Positions 27,334 to 36,083 of a stretch of DNA of 64,000 nucleotides are shown here, piece by piece (position 1 is the stretch's first letter; each line of letters opens with the position of its first letter). The DNA is taken from assembly GCA_966674685.1 (NCBI GenBank), contig CBKWJC010000021.1:1-64000 (forward strand), given 5' to 3'. Both the position numbers and the translations under genes were made by a program. Source of the DNA: Thainema sp966674685 (lineage in GTDB: Bacteria; Cyanobacteriota; Cyanobacteriia; Phormidesmidales; Phormidesmidaceae). Below the pieces are notes generated by a model that saw only the letters and a list, made by a program, of their open reading frames with translations, was not told where the DNA came from and made no database searches.

Positions 27334-27444
27334 ATGGCAGCATCTTATTTACCGTCTATTCTAGTTCCCGTTGTAGGACTAATCTTTCCAGCTATCACGA
27401 TGGCGTTCTTGTTCTTATATATTGAGCGTGGGCAAGAAGCGTAA
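27334..27444 (+). CDS. Photosystem I subunit VIII (PsaI)
   Basis: A 36-residue single-membrane-span protein. The sequence LPSILVPVVGLIFPAITMAF followed by LFLYIERGQEA matches the PsaI signature (LPxILVPxxGLxFPAxxMAxLFxYIE). PsaI sits at the trimer interface of photosystem I next to PsaL. The ATG at 27334 has GAAAGG nine bases upstream; the longer open frame to 27244 does not belong. It converges on the psbEFLJ cluster. Confidence 0.93.
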   Translation: MAASYLPSILVPVVGLIFPAITMAFLFLYIERGQEA

Positions 27445-27498
27445 AGCCTGATGCAGGTGTAAGTAGCACCAAGCTATCAAGAACCTGCTCAACACCAT

Positions 27499-27540
27499 AA
27501 AAAGGAAGAGCTTTGAATGTATTCAAAGCTCTTCCTTTTT
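27499..27540. terminator. Bidirectional terminator between psaI and psbJ
   Basis: Arms AAAAAGGAAGAGCTTTGAA and TTCAAAGCTCTTCCTTTTT pair perfectly around TGTA, with A/T runs on each side so that it can work on both strands. Confidence 0.92.
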
Positions 27541-27573
27541 GTTTAGTCAAAACTAAAACAATGATGCTTGGTT

Positions 27574-27693
27574 TTACATTGCCGAACCAACGCCAACATA
27601 AGCACCGTAGAAGAACAAGCCAACCACTACTAAAACGCCTGTTCCTGCAATTGTTGCAACAATCCACAAAGGAATACGACCTGTCTGTGCCAT
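27574..27693 (-). CDS. Photosystem II protein PsbJ
   Basis: A 39-residue protein read directly: MAQTGRIPLWIVATIAGTG then a hydrophobic span and FFYGAYVGVGSAM. This is a clear PsbJ match. PsbJ is a single-span subunit near cytochrome b559 that affects electron flow out of the QA/QB region. A GGAGGAGA ribosome site precedes the ATG. It is the last gene of the psbE-F-L-J order. Confidence 0.96.
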   Translation of the reverse strand: MAQTGRIPLWIVATIAGTGVLVVVGLFFYGAYVGVGSAM

Positions 27694-27794
27694 TATCTCC
27701 TCCTAACACGATGGCTAAGTAATAGCCACTCTAAAAATAGTATTCTGTATCACTGAAGATTTGAAAATGTCTAACTCTTGCAACAAATCAAGAG

Positions 27795-27920
27795 TTAGTT
27801 AAAGAAGTAGCTTGAAAACAGCAAACCAAGAACGAAAACTAGCAACAAACCTAAGTATAAAGAGGTTCGGTTGAGTTCAACAGGTTGGCTGTTAGGATTT
27901 TTGCCGGGTCTTTGAGCCAC
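27795..27920 (-). CDS. Photosystem II protein PsbL
   Basis: A 41-residue protein beginning (V/M)AQRPGKNPNSQPVELNRTSL and ending LLFSSYFFN, a canonical PsbL. The start codon is GTG, with TAGGAG eight bases upstream. PsbL sits at the dimer interface and is needed for QA function. Confidence 0.96.
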   Translation of the reverse strand: MAQRPGKNPNSQPVELNRTSLYLGLLLVFVLGLLFSSYFFN

Positions 27921-27929
27921 AATAGTCTC

Positions 27930-28064
27930 CTAGCGCTGAATAAACTGCATGGCCGCGATCGCGCCCAAGAAAAATACAGTTGGAACGGCCAACGTATGCA
28001 CGGCTAGCCATCGAACCGTAAAAATGGGGTATACAGTGGGTTGGTTAGGACTATTTCCAGTCAT
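27930..28064 (-). CDS. Cytochrome b559 beta subunit (PsbF)
   Basis: A 44-residue single-span protein. The heme ligand His lies in VRWLAVHTLAVPTVFFLGA, and the C terminus is AMQFIQR. It pairs with PsbE to bind one heme. Only 9 bp separate it from psbL, so the genes are cotranscribed. Confidence 0.97.
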   Translation of the reverse strand: MTGNSPNQPTVYPIFTVRWLAVHTLAVPTVFFLGAIAAMQFIQR

Positions 28065-28096
28065 TAGCTTAAATTTACTCTTTCAAAAACACAAAA

Positions 28097-28345
28097 CTAC
28101 TTTGCCGTAAACTGATCAATTTCCTGCTTCGCATCAAATCGATCTTGAAGAATTGGCAAATCAATCCGATCTTGAGTATAGTATTCGTTTGGACGCGGAG
28201 TACCAAAAGCATCGTAAGCCAAACCAGTGCTTACAAATAACCAGCCAGCAATAAATAAAGCCGGGATTGTGATGCTATGAATAATCCAGTAACGAATACT
28301 GGTAACAATATCTGAAAACGGTCTTTCTCCAGTCGAACCAGCCAT
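28097..28345 (-). CDS. Cytochrome b559 alpha subunit (PsbE)
   Basis: An 82-residue protein starting MAGSTGERPFSDIVTSIRYW. The heme-ligand His lies in IRYWIIHSITIPALF and is followed by the transmembrane helix and the conserved lumenal tail FGTPRPNEYYTQDR. The start is supported by GAGGAGA; an upstream in-frame ATG at 28384 lacks a site. It heads the psbE-F-L-J run. Confidence 0.97.
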   Translation of the reverse strand: MAGSTGERPFSDIVTSIRYWIIHSITIPALFIAGWLFVSTGLAYDAFGTPRPNEYYTQDRIDLPILQDRFDAKQEIDQFTAK

Positions 28346-28530
28346 TAACGTTTCTCCTCTGACAGCAACTAAAGTCTTCTTCAATAATACGGAATTAGAG
28401 GTTTTGTAACAAGATTACTTTCAACAAAAATCGAAGCAGATGCTACATCTAAACCGCATAATTCGGGCTGAAGCACGCGCTAAAGAGCTTCAATGAACCT
28501 ATTCAGAAAATTCATCTGAACGCTATGTGT

Positions 28531-29550
28531 CTAAGCAGACGGCGCTTGTGAAGATGATGAGTCATACCTTAACAAAACACCGTTTTGCCCAATGACAAAT
28601 CCTTTGTCCGGATTCAAAAAGACAATCTTGTAGAAATTACCAGGAACATTTTCAACCGCTCGATCCTTAAGCCAAGTCTTTCCACCATCTCGACTACAGA
28701 GCAGGTTGCCACTGCCACCCGTGACCCAAACTTCTTCAGGTGTTCGATAAGCGAGATCTAACAATCCCCAACTGGTGGCAAACTCAGGATTAACAGCATC
28801 TTGCCAATCATCATAGGAGTTAGGCTCGCTGAATTGAATCTCTCCACCCCGAGCAATTGTCCACAATTGACCATCCGACCCAAAACCCATGTTCTGTAAA
28901 CGTTTGGAGCTGGTTCGATTGTGCTGTTGCCAAGCAGCCTGTCCTGGCTCCCAAGTGGAATAAAAGTTACCTCGGGACGATACGGCAACATAACGACCAT
29001 CGGGCGAACGAGATATGTTGCGAACTACGCCAACGGCTTGCTGAACCAACGCTTTCCAGTTGGCACCTCCATCCTTGGTTTGGTAAATCGCCCCAACATC
29101 TGTCGTCATCTCTGCGGACTTAGTCCCTAGAGCTTTAATTGTCTCAGGCTCACCCGGTAATTGCTCACTTAAAGCAATCTGTGACCACGACTTGCCGCCG
29201 TCTGTGGTGTGCAGCATAATGCTGGGCTGACCAACTATCCAGCCTTCATCTCCGCTGAAACTGACTGATGTAAACGTGTACGGCTGCTCTCCCAACTCTA
29301 GCTGTCGGGATTCCCAAGTCTTGCCACCGTCTTGGGTTTCATATAAAGTAGAGCGCTTCCCGACCAACCAACCGTGATTCAAATCGTTTGTGAACGCTAA
29401 ATCTAACATGGTTGTATCGGTATCTAACGCCACAGGAGTCCAAGGATTAAACTCCAAGGAATCTAGATAAGCATTACACCCTGTCCCCAGCAAAACAATG
29501 GTAACTAACGCTACAACCTTTCTAAGGTGTCTCAAGATTGACTGCATCAC
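28531..29550 (-). CDS. Photosystem II assembly factor Ycf48 (HCF136 homologue)
   Basis: A 339-residue seven-bladed beta-propeller lipoprotein. The signal peptide ends in the lipobox LLGTGC. Repeated blade motifs such as LYETQDGGKTWE, MLHTTDGGKSWS, IYQTKDGGANWK and LLCSRDGGKTWL (Asp-box-like) are visible. Ycf48 binds precursor D1 in the reaction-centre assembly complex. Its place between rubA and psbE is the conserved cyanobacterial order. Confidence 0.96.
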   Translation of the reverse strand: MMQSILRHLRKVVALVTIVLLGTGCNAYLDSLEFNPWTPVALDTDTTMLDLAFTNDLNHGWLVGKRSTLYETQDGGKTWESRQLELGEQPYTFTSVSFSGDEGWIVGQPSIMLHTTDGGKSWSQIALSEQLPGEPETIKALGTKSAEMTTDVGAIYQTKDGGANWKALVQQAVGVVRNISRSPDGRYVAVSSRGNFYSTWEPGQAAWQQHNRTSSKRLQNMGFGSDGQLWTIARGGEIQFSEPNSYDDWQDAVNPEFATSWGLLDLAYRTPEEVWVTGGSGNLLCSRDGGKTWLKDRAVENVPGNFYKIVFLNPDKGFVIGQNGVLLRYDSSSSQAPSA

Positions 29551-29597
29551 GATTAATTCAACGTCACACTAAAACGATGTTTACTTAAACAAGTTTC

Positions 29598-29969
29598 TTA
29601 CTGTAGACCGTACAAGCTCAGGAAAAAGATCAGGCCAAGGGCAAGACCACCAAAAATAAGGATGTTTTTCTGACCGGGTGTTAGGGTATTTACGCCAAAT
29701 CCATAGCCTAGATTTTCCTTAAATCCTGACGGTGTACCTTTGGGGCCAATATTGGTAAATCTAGATTTACGAGCGCCACAAACGGGACAGCGCCAGTCCG
29801 TGGGCAGCTCTGTAAATAACGTATTTGGTTTGATTTGAGTTCGACTGTCGCCTTTGAGGGGCTCATAGGTGTAGCCACATGCTAAGCACTCATAACAATC
29901 GAATTCTACAGGTGCATTCTCAGCCGCAGTTTCTGTAGACGAAATCGCATCAGGCTCTTCTATGGTCAT
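29598..29969 (-). CDS. Rubredoxin (RubA), membrane-anchored
   Basis: A 123-residue protein. An acidic N-terminal tail precedes the rubredoxin domain with the two iron-binding pairs CYECLACGYTYEP and DWRCPVCGARKS, followed by a linker and a C-terminal transmembrane helix (ILIFGGLALGLIFFLSL). RubA is needed for an early step in photosystem assembly in cyanobacteria and plastids. The ATG at 29969 with GGGAGC upstream is preferred over the longer frame to 30059, which adds an unrelated tail. Confidence 0.95.
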   Translation of the reverse strand: MTIEEPDAISSTETAAENAPVEFDCYECLACGYTYEPLKGDSRTQIKPNTLFTELPTDWRCPVCGARKSRFTNIGPKGTPSGFKENLGYGFGVNTLTPGQKNILIFGGLALGLIFFLSLYGLQ

Positions 29970-30148
29970 TGCTAAACAGCTCCCTGACCCATCAACATTA
30001 AAACTCTGTAAACGATTATGACATACAGCGCTCCCCAATCTCAGGCAAGAGTGGATCAAATTGCTTGAAATCGCTGTGATGCCTAGATTGTTGAAGCTGT
30101 GAGCGAAAATGAGAGACTGTAGATTATGTTTAGCAGGTCTGCTGACGG

Positions 30149-30940
30149 TTAGATGTTTCGATTGGTCTTAGCGACGGCTATAACTCCTAAAACGTTGAAT
30201 CCTGTCTGCTGTAGTGCCTGAGTTGCTGAGCGAGTAGTTGCGCCCGTGGTGTGGATATCATCTAGAAGCAGAATTGGGCAGGCTCGGTATTGTTTGAGCG
30301 TGTCGGTAACTTGAAATGCGCGATTCAAGTTCTGGAACCGTTGTTGGGCAGACAGGCTAAACTGCGGTTGGGTGTCTTGTATACGCTCTAATCCCTGGCT
30401 TACAAGGCGCAGTTGAGTAATCCGGCAAAACTCTTGAGCGATAAGTTCTGCCTGGTTATAGCCCCGTTGTTGAAGTTTATTGTGGTGCAGGGGAATCGGC
30501 ACAATTATTGGCCCAGGATTTGCGATCGCTTGAATTTGAGTTAGATGAGTTGGGCGTTGTGCAAGCCATGCGAGAGCTAGCCATTGTCCCATTAGGGTGC
30601 CTATTTTAGGCTGATTTTCATACTTCAGCAGGCGCATCATGCGCTGGATATCACCACGGTAGTCTCCCCAGGCGAAGACGGCTAGATTGTTGGGTGGTGA
30701 CTGAGACTGTAAAAGTTGGGGGTGTTGATAGGTTTGCGCCCGCTGTTGACAGGTTTGGCACAGGATTTTGGCCGTTGAACGTTGGCATAGCAGACAGGGC
30801 GATTCTAACCAGAAGTCTAATAATGCGCTGACAGGACGTATGAAGACTGATAAGAGACGGGATTGCGATCGCACCTGACTTCTTACTGCCCTTGCGCTTA
30901 CTTCATGTTCCGCTCCAGATATGGCAGTTCCACCTTTCAT
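30149..30940 (-). CDS. ComF family phosphoribosyltransferase-like protein
   Basis: A 263-residue protein. An N-terminal zinc finger (CLLCQRS...LCQTCQQRAQ) precedes a phosphoribosyltransferase fold with IVPIPLHHNKLQQRGYNQA and the PRPP loop ILLLDDIHTTGAT. ComF proteins are required for DNA uptake in naturally competent bacteria, including some cyanobacteria; the exact activity is unknown. It is 179 bp upstream of rubA in the same direction. Confidence 0.92.
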   Translation of the reverse strand: MKGGTAISGAEHEVSARAVRSQVRSQSRLLSVFIRPVSALLDFWLESPCLLCQRSTAKILCQTCQQRAQTYQHPQLLQSQSPPNNLAVFAWGDYRGDIQRMMRLLKYENQPKIGTLMGQWLALAWLAQRPTHLTQIQAIANPGPIIVPIPLHHNKLQQRGYNQAELIAQEFCRITQLRLVSQGLERIQDTQPQFSLSAQQRFQNLNRAFQVTDTLKQYRACPILLLDDIHTTGATTRSATQALQQTGFNVLGVIAVAKTNRNI

Positions 30941-31085
30941 GCCCCTGTCTTGCTCCCAATTGACCTATCCAATTCATTGTGTAGCTGAGTCAAGATAGGG
31001 ATCGAGCGTAATCCTCCGCAACTGCAATATGAGATTTAGATAACGCTTCCGTATAGCTTCATGAAACTAGGCAGTCTTCCGAACA

Positions 31086-31129
31086 AGAAGAGGGAATTTT
31101 GCGCGGTGTCGCGCAAAATTCCCTCTTCT
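31086..31129. terminator. Strong hairpin after glgA
   Basis: Arms AGAAGAGGGAATTTTGCGC and GCGCAAAATTCCCTCTTCT pair perfectly around GGTGTC. It lies 56 bp after the glgA stop codon. The long T-rich tail is on the plus strand, so its strength for the minus-strand glgA transcript is uncertain. Confidence 0.75.
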
Positions 31130-31185
31130 CTTTTTCTTTTTTAGTTGAGTTCAGTTAAGTACCGTATATCTACTTACGGTATGGT

Positions 31186-32622
31186 TTACGACATCATCGG
31201 TTCTGAACTCGCTTCACCAGTTGATTCATTAACTGGTAAATAATCTTCGGGCTTACCTGCGATCGCATTGTAGAGCTTGACATATTCCCGTGCCGACTTG
31301 TCCCAGCTAAAGTTCTGCGCCATCGCTCGCTGCTGCAAACCACGCCAATAATCTTTATATTGGTAACCCTCCCAAGCACGCACCATTGAAGTATACAAAT
31401 CAAGCGGTTCATAGCGATCAAAACAGTAACCCGTACCTGTTTTTTCTGCGGGTACATGCGGTTGTACCGTATCGACTAAGCCACCAGTCTTTCGCACAAT
31501 CGGAATACAGCCATAGCGCATTGCCATCATCTGGCTAATCCCACAGGGTTCAAACCGAGATGGCATCAAAAACGCATCTGCGCCCGCATAGATTTTGCGA
31601 GACAGCGTATCGTTATACAGCAAGTACACCGACATTCGTCCCCGATAGCGATCAGACATTTGCCAAAACTGAGTTTCGTAATAGCGGTCTCCAGTTCCGA
31701 GTAGGACAAATTGTGCATCTGTATAGGCCATAAACCGATCTAAAACCTGCAAAATGAGATCAAGCCCCTTTTGCTCTACGAGCCGCCCAATTAGCCCCAT
31801 AAGAAACGCCTTTGAGTTGACTTCCAGCCCCATCTCCTCTTGCAGATTGATCTTGTTCATCCGCCGCTTATCCAGCGTATCAGCCGTAAAGGATTGAGTA
31901 ATCTGTACATCGCTAGCGGGATCGTACACATCCGTGTCGATACCGTTCAGAATGCCGCTCATTTTGCCGCTGATAAACGACAGCAGTCCCTCTAACTGCT
32001 CACCATAGGCTGGAGTTTGAATCTGCTGAGCATAGGTGGGCGAAACCGTATTGACCCGATCAGCAAACTGCACGGCTGCCGCCATCGTGTTGTGTCCTTG
32101 CATATACCACGGACACCAAGTCATTTGTTCCAGTCGCCAACGCCACGGCCCCTGATAAGCCAAATTGTGAATCGTGAACAACGTGCCAATATCAGATGTT
32201 TCATGCATCCACACGGGAATCATGCCAGTGTGCCAGTCATGACAGTGAATAACATTGGGTTTCCAATAGTTCCAAGCAAATTCGGCTGCCCCATTTGCAA
32301 AAAAGGTAAACCGCCAATCCTCATCGTCACCGGAATACACTCGTCGCGGGTCAAACGCCGGATGTCCAAACAGATAAAGAGGAACATCACTATCGGGCAA
32401 AGTTGTTTCGTACACGCCAAACTTTTGGAACATGGCATTTCCCCACCAGATCGGCTCGTCTGGGACATCAAGCTTCTCAGACAAAAAGCCGTAATAGGGT
32501 AGAAAAACGCGAACGTCATATCCCAACTTGCGGAGCACCTTTGGCAGTGCGCCCACAACGTCCCCCATCCCTCCAATTTTGACTAGAGGGGCTGCCTCAG
32601 CTGCCACAAACAAAATTCGCAT
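31186..32622 (-). CDS. Glycogen synthase GlgA
   Basis: A 478-residue GT5 enzyme that extends alpha-1,4-glucan from ADP-glucose. The N terminus MRILFVAAEAAPLVKIGGMG holds the ADP-glucose-binding KxGG motif; HCHDWHTGMIPVW, NGIDTDVYDP, GRLVEQKGLDL and PSRFEPCGISQMMAMRYGC are family hallmarks, with the catalytic E in the last. It resembles the GlgA2-type paralogue of cyanobacteria more than the GlgA1 type, by recollection of sequences. It is transcribed alone. Confidence 0.95.
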   Translation of the reverse strand: MRILFVAAEAAPLVKIGGMGDVVGALPKVLRKLGYDVRVFLPYYGFLSEKLDVPDEPIWWGNAMFQKFGVYETTLPDSDVPLYLFGHPAFDPRRVYSGDDEDWRFTFFANGAAEFAWNYWKPNVIHCHDWHTGMIPVWMHETSDIGTLFTIHNLAYQGPWRWRLEQMTWCPWYMQGHNTMAAAVQFADRVNTVSPTYAQQIQTPAYGEQLEGLLSFISGKMSGILNGIDTDVYDPASDVQITQSFTADTLDKRRMNKINLQEEMGLEVNSKAFLMGLIGRLVEQKGLDLILQVLDRFMAYTDAQFVLLGTGDRYYETQFWQMSDRYRGRMSVYLLYNDTLSRKIYAGADAFLMPSRFEPCGISQMMAMRYGCIPIVRKTGGLVDTVQPHVPAEKTGTGYCFDRYEPLDLYTSMVRAWEGYQYKDYWRGLQQRAMAQNFSWDKSAREYVKLYNAIAGKPEDYLPVNESTGEASSEPMMS

Positions 32623-32851
32623 AAGAATGCATTTTACAAAAACCGCTTAGAGATAAGTCTAAGGTGGGATGGGATCTCTGCATATACTCGATTTGGCAGA
32701 TTTGAAATCAAGGCCACCATTCAAGCCGTTGCGTAGCTGATCCTGATCATCCCAACTCACTTTGGAAGTACTGATAATCATGATTTATCACTACTTTTGC
32801 ATTGATCCGAGCCAAGGAGCTAGTGGTCTAGAACATCTTGTTGTAGTTGCC

Positions 32852-34033
32852 CTATTGGCTTTTCGCTAGCTCTACAACTGCACCAAGTCCAGCCCCCATT
32901 TCTTCGGGAGTGATTTTGCCATCTTTATTGATATCCAGAGCATCAAATACGGCGTCTGTCCCTAGCCATTCTTCCCGAGTGATGAACCCATCTCCATCCA
33001 AGTCGTAAACTTGGAAGATGTTATCGGCAGCATGACCAACGGTATCGCCACTTTCGATGCGTCGTAGCCGCTCAGCTAAAAATTGCTCAAGTGTTTCCAG
33101 TGCCTTTGTAAATCCTTTAATTCCTTCATCTAGCTTTTCGGATGCCATCGGATCCGCTGCATGCATTGCATCAAACGTTGACTGATCAATAGTCAATCTT
33201 TCAATATCCATGTCAGCAACGGCGGCGGCATCTAGCTTTCGGGGGAGTTCTGCGATGGTGCTGTTGAGCTGCTCCAGCAGATTAGGTGAGATGGTTAGCA
33301 AATCGCAGCCCGCCAGTTCCTTAATTTCGTCAATATTACGGAAACTGGCACCCATAACTTCAGTGGAATAGCCAAACTTTTTGTAATAGTTGTAGATCGT
33401 GGTCACAGACTGTACACCCGGATCTTCTGGAGCTGGATAACTATCCCGACCTGTATGCTTCTTGTACCAGTCCAAAATACGGCCTACAAACGGGGAAATT
33501 AGGGTAACACCTGCTTCTGCACAGGCAATGGCTTGATGTAGACCAAATAGAAGGGTTAAGTTGCAGTGAATTCCTTCGTTCTCTAGAATTTCAGCCGCGC
33601 GAATACCTTCCCAAGTTGACGCGATTTTGATCAGGATGCGATCGCGGCTCATCCCGGCTTTTTCATACTCTCCAATTAAATAGCGAGCTTTAGCCACTGT
33701 CGCTTCTGTGTCGTACGACAACCTAGCATCAACTTCAGTCGAAACCCGACCAGGAATTAATTCGAGAATCTTAAGCCCAAACGCAACCGCTAGCCGCTCA
33801 AACGCCAACGTCGCCACCTCTTTAGCATCAACGCTAGCGCCAAGCTCAGCCCTAGCCTTTTTCAAGGTATCATCTACAATCGCTTGATATTGCGGCATTT
33901 GTGCTGCCGCTGTAATCAGGGATGGATTAGTTGTCGCATCTTGCGGTCTAAAGCTTTCAATAGCTTGAAGATCTCCTGTATCTGCAACCACGGTGGTCAT
34001 TTCCCGCAGTTGCTCTAATAAGCTTTTGCTCAT
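32852..34033 (-). CDS. Transaldolase with C-terminal EF-hand pair
   Basis: A 393-residue protein. Residues 1-330 are a class I transaldolase of the TalB type, with TTNPSLITAAA near the N terminus and the Schiff-base lysine in ILIKIASTWEGI. The last 50 residues carry two EF-hand loops, DLDGDGFITREE and DINKDGKITPEE, both with intact calcium-ligand positions. Transaldolase links the pentose phosphate pathway to glycolysis. The EF-hand extension occurs in other cyanobacteria and suggests calcium control or tethering. Confidence 0.95.
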   Translation of the reverse strand: MSKSLLEQLREMTTVVADTGDLQAIESFRPQDATTNPSLITAAAQMPQYQAIVDDTLKKARAELGASVDAKEVATLAFERLAVAFGLKILELIPGRVSTEVDARLSYDTEATVAKARYLIGEYEKAGMSRDRILIKIASTWEGIRAAEILENEGIHCNLTLLFGLHQAIACAEAGVTLISPFVGRILDWYKKHTGRDSYPAPEDPGVQSVTTIYNYYKKFGYSTEVMGASFRNIDEIKELAGCDLLTISPNLLEQLNSTIAELPRKLDAAAVADMDIERLTIDQSTFDAMHAADPMASEKLDEGIKGFTKALETLEQFLAERLRRIESGDTVGHAADNIFQVYDLDGDGFITREEWLGTDAVFDALDINKDGKITPEEMGAGLGAVVELAKSQ

Positions 34034-34760
34034 AGCCTGTCATCCTCATGTTGGGGTACAACACGATGCATCACATCAGCAACACATTGCACAGTAAGTA
34101 GCCACTCAGAGCGTACAGCGATTTTACAAAGACGACCGTAAATCAAAACACTTTGTCAATTGAGAAACACTAGTGCTGAATAATTTTCAGCGTGCTTCGC
34201 GCACTGGAAATCACCCAATTAGATCAGTCCTGTTCAGAAAGCCCATATAGTCTTGCTCACATCTTGCACAAAAACCTGTTGCTGCATCGCGCTGGCAACA
34301 ATACCTCTTCCGGTTTCCAGTGTGAATGGTGCAAGCTATGAGCTTACGTAGTCAGAATATGAGTGTTTCCATAACATGACAAAGTCACACTACAAAAACA
34401 GCCATAGAAAAAACATCCTAGTTCAAGAATTGGTGGTATGTAGGTAATGATTTTGGGTGGTGTGGGCGCTGCCCACACCACCCAAAATCATTACGGCTTG
34501 AGAACTACCCAAGAATTTAGCCCTCTATCAAGCATTCAGTATTAACCTAAGTACTACTACTCAAAATTCAATCATCCATCAGTACAGGAAAACCATGTAA
34601 TTTATATCACTTAAATATTTCAGTAGACTCAATCCAATGTCTAAGCTGTTTTTCTTCTCACACAAGCTTATCTTTAAATATTTAGCAAAGGTGAAACCCT
34701 TTTGCTGTAAGTCATATCACGACCTAGGCACGTTAGCCCTTTATCAGTTGTTCACACTTC
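34034..34760. other. Intergenic region with a family 3 element
   Basis: No gene is supported in 727 bp. The MITE-like element at 34426-34517 lies in it; the rest is A/T-rich and probably carries the divergent promoters of the transaldolase gene and the GT26 gene. Confidence 0.6.
34426..34517 (-). mobile_element. MITE-like hairpin element, family 3 (copy B), with 8-bp direct repeats
   Basis: An inverted copy of the element at 17650-17730. It runs from GGTGGTATGTAGG to GAACTACC and is flanked on both sides by CAAGAATT, an 8-bp direct repeat. The central hairpin arm reads GTAATGATTTTGGGTGG; where copy A has a T-A pair, this copy has a G-C pair, so both arms changed together and pairing is kept. 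The left end has lost about three bases compared with copy A. Confidence 0.8.
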
Positions 34761-35693
34761 ATGCGTATTTATCCTGATCTTTTTGAAAAGTCCTTAAAGT
34801 TGCTCACAAAACACAGGGCGGGTCTAGGTAAAAAAACTAATCTAGGTCTGATAGCGAATTGTCACATCTACGGCTCGCAACCAATGCAAGACTGCTACAC
34901 ACCCATTGTCATACGCGATTCTGAGCAGCCTGGCGTAGGCATAGCCAATCAGGTCGTCTTTCTGAGTACCCGCTTTGACCGAATGCCAGCCTACGAAGCA
35001 GTACAGCAACTACTCGCTCGCCTATTAGAGCGCAGAGGAGGGCGAGTGTTTTACGCCAATGCTCACACCTTAGTCACAGCATCGCAAAATCAATCGTTAG
35101 CAAATGCGTTGGCTCGCAGTGATCTGCTGCTCGCAGATGGTAGTGGCGTTCTGTGGGGAAGCTTATTACAGCGCAAACCCCTCACCTACAACCTAAACGG
35201 GACAGATCTAGTGCCGAATTTATGTCGGGTTGGAGCGTCTAAAGGACTTTCGATTTATCTGCTCGGTGCAAAACCTGGCGTAGCAAACCAGGCCGCTCAA
35301 AACTTATCCAATGCATTTCCAGGTTTGAAAATTGCTGGCGTTCGAGATGGATATTTTGACCGTTCTGAAACAGCAGCAGTGCTGGAGGATATTCGGAGGG
35401 TACAGCCCCACCTACTGCTTGTTGCGATGGGGGTTCCCCTTCAAGAAATTTGGATCGACCAGCATATTGACCAGTTACCAGGCATCACTTGTATGGGAGT
35501 AGGTGGATTGTTTGATTTTGTCGCAAACCGGGTACCTCGGGCACCTCAATGGGTTCGCCAAGTTGGGATGGAATGGCTGTGGCGGATGCTAATGGAGCCT
35601 GCGCGGCTCTGGCACCGTTATACGGTTGGTAATTTTAAGTTCATGCTGCTGTTACTGGGAGATACCTTTAAAAACGTGGTGGGGAACAGGTAA
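34761..35693 (+). CDS. WecG/TagA/CpsF family glycosyltransferase (GT26)
   Basis: A 310-residue enzyme. The GT26 domain spans about 60-290, with VFYANAHTLVTASQN, DLLLADGSGVLWGSLL, LNGTDLVPNL, IYLLGAKPGVANQAA, LLLVAMGVPLQEIWI and GVGGLFDFVANRVPRAP. Family members transfer N-acetylmannosamine or related sugars onto lipid-linked intermediates. The 60 N-terminal residues are not conserved-looking and a later start is possible. It opens a group of exopolysaccharide genes. Confidence 0.88.
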   Translation: MRIYPDLFEKSLKLLTKHRAGLGKKTNLGLIANCHIYGSQPMQDCYTPIVIRDSEQPGVGIANQVVFLSTRFDRMPAYEAVQQLLARLLERRGGRVFYANAHTLVTASQNQSLANALARSDLLLADGSGVLWGSLLQRKPLTYNLNGTDLVPNLCRVGASKGLSIYLLGAKPGVANQAAQNLSNAFPGLKIAGVRDGYFDRSETAAVLEDIRRVQPHLLLVAMGVPLQEIWIDQHIDQLPGITCMGVGGLFDFVANRVPRAPQWVRQVGMEWLWRMLMEPARLWHRYTVGNFKFMLLLLGDTFKNVVGNR

Positions 35694-36083
35694 ACATGTT
35701 GAATTATCGATCTCAATCTCCGGCATTCAGAGTTGAGCCGCTTGTAGTGGTCAATGTCGACTGATAAAGCGGCATTAGGGGTGTGGTTGGTCGGTGTGAG
35801 CCACTTTTATTCAAACGGGAACTTAGTGTTAGTTGGAATACAATGAGCGCAACATGTGCTGTCAGATAGTTGTTATCGTTTAAATCACCGGAGCTCCATG
35901 CTGTATTTACTTCCCCCTTAATTGATTTCCCCCTTTAATGGGGCTACCCGGCAGGGTTGCTGGATCTACTTTCCTAAAAGGATTACAGTGCGTGTCGCTG
36001 TTTCAAGCTCGAATCTACGAACTTCTAACAGTAAACTTCTAACAGTAAAGAGTTCAGAGTTCGCTCCGCAGGGAATAACTGAT
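35694..36083. other. Gap before the polysaccharide kinase gene
   Basis: A 390-bp stretch with no supported gene. The reading frame of the downstream gene is open from 35922, but that part has no binding site and no resemblance to the family. Confidence 0.5.
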
